Assembly (NCBI GenBank): GCA_013822685.1 | Contig: PNKV01000023.1 | Coordinates: forward strand, 1-64,000 | Direction of reading: 5' to 3' | Length of the DNA: 64,000 bases | DNA from: Leptothrix sp. (in: b-proteobacteria) | GTDB lineage: Bacteria; Pseudomonadota; Gammaproteobacteria; Burkholderiales; Burkholderiaceae_C | Part shown: positions 40,344 to 47,914 of the stretch, piece after piece | Numbering within the stretch: the first letter of the stretch is position 1 | How the letters are laid out: each line of letters opens with the position of its first letter | Program-made: the position numbers and the translations under genes | Notes under the pieces: generated by a model | Databases searched by the model: none | What the model was told of the DNA's origin: nothing | What the model saw: the letters and a program-made list of their open reading frames with translations, nothing else

Positions 40344-40380
40344 TGTGCGGCAGCACAAAATGCTTCAAATAGATTATTTG
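40344..40380. promoter_or_regulatory. two palindromes between aceE and the Lrp/AsnC gene
   Basis: TGTGC-GGCA-GCACA (40344-40357) and CAAAT-AGATT-ATTTG (40366-40380) are perfect inverted repeats whose centres are about 22 bp apart, roughly two helical turns. The second has the 15-bp form of Lrp/AsnC boxes. A TTGACA (40331-40336) lies beside them. They are good candidates for autoregulation and for aceE control by the divergent regulator. Confidence 0.55.
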
Positions 40381-40396
40381 GCAGCATGAATTTTCC

Positions 40397-40861
40397 ATGG
40401 ATACCGTCGATCGCAGAATATTGAGTGAGCTTCAGCAGGACAGCAGTTTGTCCAATGTCGAGTTGGCGCGCCGCGTTCATCTGTCGCCTTCACCTTGCCT
40501 GTCCCGCGTGAAGGCGATGGAGGCATCGGGGCTGATCCGCAGCTACGTGGCCTTGCTCGATCCGCAAGCGCTGGGCTTGAGCCTCAATGTGTTCATCTCG
40601 ATCAGCCTCAAGCAACAGACCCGCGCCGCACTGGAGCGGTTCGAGCGCGAGATCTGCCTGCGCGAAGAGGTCATGGAGTGCTACCTCATGACCGGTGATG
40701 AGGACTACCTGCTGCGGGTCGCGGTGCCCGACATGCCCGCGCTGGAACGCTTCATCATCGAGCAGCTGTCACCCATGCCTCAGATCGAAAAAATCCGGTC
40801 AAGCTTCGCACTCAAACAGGTGCGCTACAAGACAGCGCTGCCTTTGCCTCACGAGCGATGA
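40397..40861 (+). CDS. Lrp/AsnC family transcriptional regulator
   Basis: 154 residues. The N-terminal helix-turn-helix ([20 protein letters not shown], then [20 protein letters not shown]) is followed by the RAM/AsnC effector domain ([20 protein letters not shown], then [20 protein letters not shown]). The family binds amino acids and forms octamers. It is divergent from aceE, an arrangement like bkdR with the branched-chain oxoacid dehydrogenase genes in Pseudomonas, so it likely controls aceEF. Its 3' end overlaps the convergent FAH gene by 13 bp. Confidence 0.92.
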   Translation: MDTVDRRILSELQQDSSLSNVELARRVHLSPSPCLSRVKAMEASGLIRSYVALLDPQALGLSLNVFISISLKQQTRAALERFEREICLREEVMECYLMTGDEDYLLRVAVPDMPALERFIIEQLSPMPQIEKIRSSFALKQVRYKTALPLPHER

Positions 40862-41835
40862 CTGGTTTGGGCGACGATCTTGGTCCTTTGCATGCCAAGG
40901 TCGAGAGCGCCATCGTCCGTTTTGATCGACAAGGTCATGACGTCATTCGGCTGCAGGTACTTGGGGTTGCGCAAGCCGCCCTTGATGAAGATGTGCCACT
41001 TTTGCGCCTCTGACAGGAACACCTTGGCCGCCAGCATGGGCAATCTGCCAGGCGCCCGGGCCGCACAACCGGCTGGCGTGCCCGTGGCGATCAAGTCGCC
41101 GGCATGCAGGTTCTGCAGGCCCGACAGCTCCGTCAGGGTCTTGTGAGGTTGGTTGACCATGCCACCGCAGAAGTCTTGTTGCCTGACTTCCCCATTGACT
41201 TCAAGGGTCATGCGCAGCTCGGGCCAGCGCTTCCATTCTGAGGGTTCAAGCAACAGCAGATAGGGGCCCACAGGGCCGAACGTGCGGTAGCTCTTACCCT
41301 TGTAGAACTGCCCTTGCGGCAGTTGGACGTCACGCGCCGACACATCGTTCACGATGGTGACACCCGCCAGGTACTCGTGCAGGTTGTCCGCGCGCACGCT
41401 CACCTCATCCAGCAGGTCCGTCTTCAAGACCAGGCCGAGCTCAATCTCGTAGTCCAGCAGCCTGACGTGGCGTGGCCGGATCACATCGTCGAACGGGCCC
41501 GACAGGCATGAAGAGGCTTTGGTGAAGATGGTGTTGAATGGCAGCTTGTCTGGATCCATGCCCGACTCGCGGACATGACTCGGGTAGTTGATGCCCTGGC
41601 ACACGAACTGCTGATTGGAGGTCACCGGCGACAGCACGGCGAGGTCTGCCAGCGCCAAAGTCGCGTCGCGTGCCGCGGCGGATCTGGCTGCTTGCAGGCC
41701 GTGCTTGACGAAATCACCCGTCGTTGGAAAGGACCCTGGCAAAGGGGTGACCTTGTCGCCAAACACAACGCCCCATTGCGCTTCGTGTGTTGTCTGACGG
41801 CTGGGCGACTGGTATCTGATGACTTGAACGGCCAT
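40849..41835 (-). CDS. fumarylacetoacetate hydrolase family protein
   Basis: 328 residues. The FAH-fold metal ligands are visible: [12 protein letters not shown] (two Glu) and IVNDVSARD (Asp). [15 protein letters not shown] and [11 protein letters not shown] are further family motifs. Members hydrolyse C-C bonds in ring-cleavage products or isomerise and decarboxylate oxo-acids. It is the last gene of the minus-strand catabolic operon, 33 bp after the monooxygenase, and probably handles the ring-fission product. Confidence 0.9.
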   Translation of the reverse strand: MAVQVIRYQSPSRQTTHEAQWGVVFGDKVTPLPGSFPTTGDFVKHGLQAARSAAARDATLALADLAVLSPVTSNQQFVCQGINYPSHVRESGMDPDKLPFNTIFTKASSCLSGPFDDVIRPRHVRLLDYEIELGLVLKTDLLDEVSVRADNLHEYLAGVTIVNDVSARDVQLPQGQFYKGKSYRTFGPVGPYLLLLEPSEWKRWPELRMTLEVNGEVRQQDFCGGMVNQPHKTLTELSGLQNLHAGDLIATGTPAGCAARAPGRLPMLAAKVFLSEAQKWHIFIKGGLRNPKYLQPNDVMTLSIKTDDGALDLGMQRTKIVAQTSHRS

Positions 41836-41868
41836 GGTGAAGTGGACCTTGTGATGTGATGGTTGAAT

Positions 41869-43686
41869 TCAGGCGCGCGCGGCATAGCTGGAGGTCAGGC
41901 TGGCAACAGCCTTGTCCAGGTCCTCGATGGCGGCCGAGGCGAGCTTGCTCGTCCGCCAGGCCACATGGCCATCAGGGCGGACCAACACCGCACCGTGCTG
42001 TCCTACCTCAAGCTGCACGACAGGCCGGCGCGGGCCGGAAGACAGGCAGGGTTGCGCCTCTGCCATGCACAAGTGCTGGCGTGTCCTGTCTGAACATTGA
42101 TTTAGCGCCCGCGTCCACGCGCCTGTGTCGTGAACGATCAGGGTGAACTTGCGCTTGTCGACCAGATCGATCAGCGGCCTGGACTGCCCTTCATGGCGCA
42201 CCATGACATGGGGCAGGCGGGCGCCCGGCCAGGTGGTGGGCTTGTAGTCCACCACCCCCGCGCCAATCCGGGGCTGTGGCGATGTTTCAGAGATCACCAG
42301 GCCAGAGGTGTAGGCATAACCAAACTCCAGCCCAGTCGACACAAAGTGCTCCAGTTGACCAGGAATGGCCGCCGCGATTTTCTCGCGCAGTTTGCGCGCT
42401 TGCCTTGTCGTCCGGCCAAGAAGCTTGGTCTTGCTGAAAGCCAGCTTCATCATCGCATCGGCCAGCGCGCCCTTCCGACCGCTCGGCAGCCACTTGATGG
42501 GCGCCGACTGGAAGGCCTTGGTCACCGCGATCAGGCTTTTGTTGCTGATGTTGAGGTGCTTGGTCACTTCGTCAAGCTTGAAGTGATTGCTGACACTTTG
42601 CTCGGCAAACAGCTGGATGACCGACTTGCGCTCGACTTCGTACGAGTCGATCAAGCGATCGTTCGCGCGGCCTTCGATGATGGCCGCCAGCTTCCAGGCG
42701 ATATTGTGGGCGTCTTGAACGCCGCTGTTGAGCCCGAAGCCACCGGTGTGCGGAAACCGGTGAGCGGCGTCGCCAGCGAGCAAGACCCGACCGTCGCGAA
42801 AGCGGCTTGCCAGTTGGGCGGTCATGCTCCAGTTGCCCTGGGTTTCAACTTCAAAAGGTGTCTGGGCGCCGATGACCGTGGGAATGACCCGTGCCCAGAA
42901 AGCTTGGCCGTCGCGGACCATTTGCTGCTCACGGCAAACGAACGGCCCCATCAAGATGTAGTGGTCATCGGCGTGTTTGATCAGCACGCCGCAGAAATCG
43001 GGGTTGTAGATCCAGGTCAGCAGGGGATGAGGCTGAGGCAGGATGGCATCAAGCTTGGCGCGGAAGAACACGCTGGCCATGTGCGCCAAGACCGGCCCTT
43101 TCATCTCGATGCCCAGGGCCTCGCGCACGGCACTGTTGGCCCCGTCGGCCCCAATCAGCCAGTCGCCTTCGCAACTTGAGGTGCTGCCGTCTTGGTGCTC
43201 CACCTTCACTGTCATGCCGGAGCTCTGTGCTTTGAAATCAAGGGTGTTCGCGCCCTTCACAAATGAGATGAGGGGCTCTTTCTCAACCCAGCCCCACAGG
43301 GCTGGCATGAGTTGGTGCTGGCCGATGTGAGAGATGTGATAGTGGCAATGCGCCAAAACTTCATCGACCCGTTTCTGGTCACCCAGGATGTTGAGCCCGC
43401 CCAGCGGAGGCTCGGCAAGGCTTGTGCACCAGCGTATGTCTCCGATGTCCTCCAGCGGGGGGCAAAGCGCTGCGATCTCTTGCGCCATGAGGTGTGAATA
43501 GCCGGACCAGATTTCAAGGGTTCGTCCGTTGATGACATGCGCTGCAGGGTGCCGCATGGCAGCCGTGCGCCGCTCCAGCAGGATGCTGCGGATGCCGTAG
43601 CCAGCCAGCAAAAGCGCCAAGGTGCAACCGGTGGCGCCTGCGCCCACGATGACCACGGGGGCGGCTTGTTGTCCATTGCCCGTCAC
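41869..43686 (-). CDS. FAD-dependent aromatic monooxygenase
   Basis: 605 residues from a GTG at 43686, with GGAGG upstream. The Rossmann start is VVIVGAGATGCTLALLLAGY, the DG motif is DWLIGADGANSAVREALG and the GD motif is GDAAHRFPHTGGFGLNSGVQ. The C-terminal ~150 residues form the thioredoxin-like extension seen in phenol and 3-hydroxyphenylpropionate hydroxylases. It should add a hydroxyl group to an aromatic ring with NAD(P)H and O2. The GTG overlaps the stop of the VOC gene (GTGA). The exact substrate cannot be named. Confidence 0.9.
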   Translation of the reverse strand: MTGNGQQAAPVVIVGAGATGCTLALLLAGYGIRSILLERRTAAMRHPAAHVINGRTLEIWSGYSHLMAQEIAALCPPLEDIGDIRWCTSLAEPPLGGLNILGDQKRVDEVLAHCHYHISHIGQHQLMPALWGWVEKEPLISFVKGANTLDFKAQSSGMTVKVEHQDGSTSSCEGDWLIGADGANSAVREALGIEMKGPVLAHMASVFFRAKLDAILPQPHPLLTWIYNPDFCGVLIKHADDHYILMGPFVCREQQMVRDGQAFWARVIPTVIGAQTPFEVETQGNWSMTAQLASRFRDGRVLLAGDAAHRFPHTGGFGLNSGVQDAHNIAWKLAAIIEGRANDRLIDSYEVERKSVIQLFAEQSVSNHFKLDEVTKHLNISNKSLIAVTKAFQSAPIKWLPSGRKGALADAMMKLAFSKTKLLGRTTRQARKLREKIAAAIPGQLEHFVSTGLEFGYAYTSGLVISETSPQPRIGAGVVDYKPTTWPGARLPHVMVRHEGQSRPLIDLVDKRKFTLIVHDTGAWTRALNQCSDRTRQHLCMAEAQPCLSSGPRRPVVQLEVGQHGAVLVRPDGHVAWRTSKLASAAIEDLDKAVASLTSSYAARA

Positions 43687-44315
43687 AGCGTCCTCCAGTT
43701 GATGGCTTTCATGTTGCCAATCACCTTTTGGCCAGGCGGGGTTCCTGCTCCTTGCTGCATGAGTTCTCTGGGCGGAACACCAGAGCAAAGTCGATCGAGG
43801 AGGTACTCGGGGTCGAAATTCACCCCGATGGGGTTCTTGGCGAAAGCCTCGGTGCTGAAGTAGCGTTTGGTTTCCTCAGGCGTGTCGAAGTTGTCCACCT
43901 GGAATTCGAGCCTGTTGCCATCCGGGTCCTCGAAATAAATGGAGGTGGTGAGGCCATGGTTGATGCACCAGACGGGCTTGATGCCCCGGTCCCGCAGGCG
44001 CACATAGGCACCGAGCAGGCCCTCCAGTGACCCAAACGCCAGTGCGATGTGGTCGAAACCATAGAGCTTGCGGCGCAGCTTCGACAAGGGGAAGAGAAAC
44101 CGCAGCCAGTTCGGCAACTTCACGAGCGCAAGCCGATGGCTTTCCCCATCCCACGCCAGAAAGGCGATGGTCTTGTCGATGTGGACGATTTCGGCATCGA
44201 ACGCCAGCTGGTACCACTTGATCATCTGCTCGCGCCTGGCGGTCTTGCACACCCAGTGCGCGATGTACTGCGGCGTCGAGGTGGCAGGGCCGCTTTGGTG
44301 GGAGGTCACTGTCAT
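43683..44315 (-). CDS. VOC family protein, extradiol-dioxygenase-like
   Basis: 210 residues, AGGAG seven bases before ATG. Candidate metal ligands are His near residue 20 (QYIAHWVCKTARREQMIKWY), His in YGFDHIALAFGSL and Glu in DPDGNRLEFQVDNF, the His-His-Glu set of extradiol dioxygenases. Its single-domain length (about 210) is shorter than classical two-domain catechol dioxygenases. First gene of the catabolic operon; with the monooxygenase and FAH protein it makes a short hydroxylation, ring-cleavage and hydrolysis route. Confidence 0.85.
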   Translation of the reverse strand: MTVTSHQSGPATSTPQYIAHWVCKTARREQMIKWYQLAFDAEIVHIDKTIAFLAWDGESHRLALVKLPNWLRFLFPLSKLRRKLYGFDHIALAFGSLEGLLGAYVRLRDRGIKPVWCINHGLTTSIYFEDPDGNRLEFQVDNFDTPEETKRYFSTEAFAKNPIGVNFDPEYLLDRLCSGVPPRELMQQGAGTPPGQKVIGNMKAINWRTL

Positions 44316-44357
44316 GCCATGGCTCCTTTTCAGGGTCTGATGGCGGCAGTATAGTCA

Positions 44358-44380
44358 AATCTCGATTTGAAATCGAGATT
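44358..44380. promoter_or_regulatory. perfect 11-bp-arm palindrome, candidate TetR operator
   Basis: The arms AATCTCGATTT (44358-44368) and AAATCGAGATT (44370-44380) are exact reverse complements around one G. It lies between the divergent TetR gene and the catabolic operon. A TATACT-like -10 for the operon is at 44348-44353 on the minus strand, so the palindrome falls within that promoter's spacer, where a repressor would block transcription. Confidence 0.8.
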
Positions 44381-44416
44381 GATTTAAAATCATGTTTTCA
44401 GGGATGGACCGTTAGA

Positions 44417-45169
44417 ATGGACGCGCCTTCTGGAGGATCTGTGACTGCAACCAATCGCCCACGCCTGGAAAAGCGCAAGCAGGCCACGCGCCTGCGCCTG
44501 ATGGAATCGGCCTATGCCTTGATGGCCGAGAAGGGCCACCGCGATGTTTCCATCCAAGAGATCACGTCGGCAGCGGATGTTGGTTTTGGCACGTTCTATA
44601 CCTACTTCGCGTCAAAGGACGCGATATACGATGCCCTCGTCGAAGAGGTTCTTGAAGCCTCGGGCAACGTGGTAGATGCCGCCACGCGGCACTTGACGGA
44701 TCCCGCCGAGCGATTGAGCGCGGGTATCCAGTACACGCTGCTCCAGGCCTACTCCGACCCGCTCTGGGGCAAGTTCCTGGCCAGCTCGCTGATGAGCGCC
44801 GAGTCCGCGGCCAAAGGCTTGGGCAAGTTCTTTTTGCGGGACGTGCTTGAGGGAATCGAGCTGCATCGTTTCAAGGTGGACGATGTGCCCATGAGTGCGG
44901 TGGCCATTGCCGGAACCATCCACGCAATGCTTCGCATCGAGCGCGGTGAGTTGGGGCACACGCTAAGCCGTGTCGGTTTGGGCGGGGCGCGCGGTGCCGC
45001 CGATGCACAAGATGAACAGGAACTGACCAAGCGAACTGCCGCGCTTGTGTTGCGCATCCTTGGCATTCCGTCGAAGGAATCCATGGCCTTGGCCCAGATG
45101 CCCCTGCCGCCCATCGGTGGCTTTGCGCGCTTTTTTGACCCAGACGCCAGTTCAGTCCGTCGTCAGTGA
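44417..45169 (+). CDS. TetR family transcriptional regulator
   Basis: 250 residues, longer than the usual ~200. The helix-turn-helix (LMESAYALMAEKGHRDVSIQ, then EITSAADVGFGTFYTYFASK) is near residues 22-65. The rest is the helical ligand-binding domain, with a C-terminal extension. It is divergent from the FAH/monooxygenase/VOC operon and presumably represses it until an aromatic inducer binds. A GTG at 44441 has GGAGG just upstream and may be the true start, eight codons later. Confidence 0.9.
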   Translation: MDAPSGGSVTATNRPRLEKRKQATRLRLMESAYALMAEKGHRDVSIQEITSAADVGFGTFYTYFASKDAIYDALVEEVLEASGNVVDAATRHLTDPAERLSAGIQYTLLQAYSDPLWGKFLASSLMSAESAAKGLGKFFLRDVLEGIELHRFKVDDVPMSAVAIAGTIHAMLRIERGELGHTLSRVGLGGARGAADAQDEQELTKRTAALVLRILGIPSKESMALAQMPLPPIGGFARFFDPDASSVRRQ

Positions 45170-45207
45170 AGCTGGCCTCGAGTGCCTGCTTCACTCGGCA
45201 CGGCCGC

Positions 45208-45363
45208 TCAACCCATCCGCAGCCCGCCCGCCCCCAGCAAGCCAATCAGCCCGATTGCGATCAGGTAAAACGCAACGATGTAGTTGAGCAAGCGCGGCAT
45301 CACCAGGATGAGGATGCCGGCCAGCAGCGAAATCAAGGGCGTCAAGCCAATGTGCAGATTCAT
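45208..45363 (-). CDS. DUF3096 family small membrane protein, 51 aa
   Basis: Starts at ATG 45363: MNLHIGLTPLISLLAGILIL followed by VMPRLLNYIVAFYLIAIGLI. Two hydrophobic helices separated by a short basic loop fill the protein, the known DUF3096 pattern (PRLLNYIVAxYLI). Function unknown, inner membrane. Its start overlaps the stop of the glycine-zipper gene by 4 bp (ATGA), so the two are co-translated. Confidence 0.85.
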   Translation of the reverse strand: MNLHIGLTPLISLLAGILILVMPRLLNYIVAFYLIAIGLIGLLGAGGLRMG

Positions 45364-46463
45364 TGATAGTCACCTGTTGTTGAGCGGCGCACGATCGCAC
45401 CATTCACGATCTTCACACGCGCACCGACGGGCAGGGCCGGGTCTACCGCGTGGTCAAAGGTCTTGGTGCTGCCGTCTTCCAGTTCAACCGTGACGCGGTA
45501 GACCGTGGTTTTTTCTCTGGCGTTCTGGATGCGATTACCGGCATAGGCACCGCCCAGGGCCCCGACGATGCGGGCGATGTCCTTGCCCGAACCGCCGCCC
45601 ACCTGGTTGCCGATCACGGCGCCGATCACACCGCCAGCCACGGTGCCGAGCACATTGTGCGAGTTAGCATCGTCGATCTCAGCCTTGCCGGCAGCAGTCA
45701 CAACACCACAAGTGGCATTGGGGGCCATGTCATCGCGGCGGGCATCGCGGCTTTCGCGGCGGCCGCAGCCATCATCGTTCGTGCTTGCCACTTGGTCACG
45801 CACGAAACGCTGGCTGGTCTCCTTCTGCCCGACCTTCAGGAAGCCGGTGGCCGCCAGGCTGCCACGCAGGCGGTCCCTGCGCGAGACGGTGTAGCTGCCT
45901 TCGTACAGGCCACGGCTGACCTCGGTCAGGGGCAGGGCATTGTTGATGCCCTCAACGGCGACCCGAGCAGTGCCTCCGGGCACGCCCGAAAGCGAGAACT
46001 TCAGCTCATCCCCCGCGCGGATGCGATCGGGCGCATTGACCGTGAAGGCCCCGATGCGTGCCGTCTGCACGGGGCTGGGCGCGCCGCGCACGAGCGATTG
46101 GTCCAGCGTGGCATTCATCTCGCGGCCATCGCGCACGATCCGCGCCGTCACCAGGCTGGTTGGCGTCAGCCGGTCACGCGAGCGCACGGTGTAGTCGCCT
46201 TCATAGACGCCAGGCCGTACTTCTTGCATCCGAACGCCGGCAGTCGCGCCGCCAATCTGCAGCGTCACGTCTGAGCCTGGTGTGGCCGTGAGCCTGAAGG
46301 TCAGTTCTGTTCCGGGTGTCAGGGCGCGCACAGGGTCAACGCTGAAGCTGTCAGCGCTGACTGTTGCAGCGGCCGGCTGTGCGTAGGCAGATGTGCCCAC
46401 GGTGAGCGGCAAGGCCGCCGCCAGCGCGAGGATGAGAACGGACAGTCGTGAGGGCAGTTTCAT
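45360..46463 (-). CDS. glycine-zipper 2TM envelope protein with duplicated N-terminal repeat
   Basis: 367 residues from ATG 46463. A signal peptide (LILALAAALPLTVGTSAYA) is followed by two similar ~80-residue units: PGTELTFRLTATPGSDVTLQ ... YEGDYTVRSRDRL and AGDELKFSLSGVPGGTARVA ... YEGSYTVSRRDRL. The C-terminal part is a glycine-zipper segment (VLGTVAGGVIGAVIGNQVGG) and a small beta domain. It is likely in the periplasm or outer membrane and may be a SlyB-like integrity protein. No good Shine-Dalgarno precedes the ATG. The duplicated unit is not one I can name. Confidence 0.82.
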   Translation of the reverse strand: MKLPSRLSVLILALAAALPLTVGTSAYAQPAAATVSADSFSVDPVRALTPGTELTFRLTATPGSDVTLQIGGATAGVRMQEVRPGVYEGDYTVRSRDRLTPTSLVTARIVRDGREMNATLDQSLVRGAPSPVQTARIGAFTVNAPDRIRAGDELKFSLSGVPGGTARVAVEGINNALPLTEVSRGLYEGSYTVSRRDRLRGSLAATGFLKVGQKETSQRFVRDQVASTNDDGCGRRESRDARRDDMAPNATCGVVTAAGKAEIDDANSHNVLGTVAGGVIGAVIGNQVGGGSGKDIARIVGALGGAYAGNRIQNAREKTTVYRVTVELEDGSTKTFDHAVDPALPVGARVKIVNGAIVRRSTTGDYQ

Positions 46464-46579
46464 CAGGAGGGCTTTCAGCGCGCCACGAAACGGGCGCGTA
46501 CGTGGGTTTAACGCGCCACGCGCCACCGCGGCCGACACCGCACAAAAAGAATGGCTGGCGTGGGCTAACCTACGCCCCC

Positions 46580-47896
46580 ATGAAGCCCCGCCGTCCTGCT
46601 GCCATCACACGCCGTGCCACCCTGCGCCGCCTTGTTGCCACCTGGCTCAGCACCGGCCCCTTGGCCGCTCTGGCCGCCACCCGCCGCAGCAAGCCTTCCG
46701 CCAAAGGCCATCCGGCCCCGATCTGGCGCCCTGACCACACGGTCATTGTCATACTTGAAAACCTCTCGGCCTTTGAAGCCACTGAGGCGCAGCTGAAAAG
46801 AGGTGACGCGCCCGTCTTTGGCAGCAGTTCCAACTGGCGCTACCTGAACGAGTTGGCCAGCCAGGGGGTGCGTTTCACCAATTCGCACTTCACGCGCACG
46901 CCCTATGGCTCGGACTTGCCCACGCGGCCCAGCCAGCCCAACTACCTCTACCTGTTTTCGGGGCACCACCAGGGCGTGCTGCCGGCCTGGTTCGAAGATA
47001 CCCGCTCGCCTTACACGGACGAGGCTTTGTATGACCGGCAAGGGCAGTTGTTGCCTTCCGCGCGCCAAACCAACATCGGCGTAGGCAACAACAACCTGCC
47101 TGATGCCTGGTTGCCCCTGACCGCTCCAAACCTTGGGGCCGCGCTGCTGCAATCGGGCCGCAGCTTCGCCAGCTTCAGCGAATCGTTGCCATACCCCAGC
47201 TGGAATTGCGCCACCGACGATGGCCTGGCCGCCTGCTCTGGCGCCCAGGCCCAGACCGATTTTTACCGCCGCAAACACAACGCTGCCATTAATTGGACGG
47301 ATCAAATCGCGCCCACCAGCCGCCGCGGCCTGAAGGGTGACCTCGCGCACCATGTGCTGCCGGTTCACAGCAACCTGGGTTTCGCCCCCACTGCTGACCC
47401 GGTGCTGAAAAAGGCTTTCCGTGGCTTTGACAAAGATGCCGAAGGCCGCCCGCTGCCATTTTCAAAGCTGCCCCACGTGTCCATCGTGGTGCCCAATGAG
47501 CAGCACGACGCGCACAGCAACACCGCCCAAGTGGCCGACGATTGGCTGCGCCAGAACATCGGCGCCTATGCCGATTGGGCCAAGGCCAACAACAGCCTGC
47601 TCATCGTCACTTTTGACGAAGATGGCAGTACCGACACCAGCCGGGGCAATGGCTACATCACGGGCTCGGGCCGCATTCCAACCCTGTTTTTCGGCGCGGG
47701 GGTCAAGCAAGGTGAATTTGCTGGAAGGGTGGACCACCTCAACATCCTGGCGACGGTGCTGTGGCTGAACGGCGCCTTGGCGCGTTTCAGGGCCGATTTC
47801 CGGCAATTTCACCAAGTTGTGGACGGTTCTGGCTCGGAGGCCGAAAAAGAGTGGCTCAATCTGCGGCCGGTCACCGAAGTCTTCCGTGCCCGTTAA
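46580..47896 (+). CDS. exported phosphoesterase (acid phosphatase/phospholipase C-like)
   Basis: 438 residues from ATG 46580, with a twin-arginine-like signal (RRATLRRLVATWLSTGPLAA). TVIVILENLSAFEATEAQ is the metal-site start of the PF04185 phosphoesterase family, and VPNEQHDAHSNTAQVADDWL plus LLIVTFDEDGSTDTSRGNG are its later motifs. It probably acts on phosphate esters in the periplasm. It is divergent from the glycine-zipper gene and ends 18 bp before parE. Confidence 0.87.
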   Translation: MKPRRPAAITRRATLRRLVATWLSTGPLAALAATRRSKPSAKGHPAPIWRPDHTVIVILENLSAFEATEAQLKRGDAPVFGSSSNWRYLNELASQGVRFTNSHFTRTPYGSDLPTRPSQPNYLYLFSGHHQGVLPAWFEDTRSPYTDEALYDRQGQLLPSARQTNIGVGNNNLPDAWLPLTAPNLGAALLQSGRSFASFSESLPYPSWNCATDDGLAACSGAQAQTDFYRRKHNAAINWTDQIAPTSRRGLKGDLAHHVLPVHSNLGFAPTADPVLKKAFRGFDKDAEGRPLPFSKLPHVSIVVPNEQHDAHSNTAQVADDWLRQNIGAYADWAKANNSLLIVTFDEDGSTDTSRGNGYITGSGRIPTLFFGAGVKQGEFAGRVDHLNILATVLWLNGALARFRADFRQFHQVVDGSGSEAEKEWLNLRPVTEVFRAR

Positions 47897-47914
47897 GTTC
47901 GTAGAATCGCGCCC

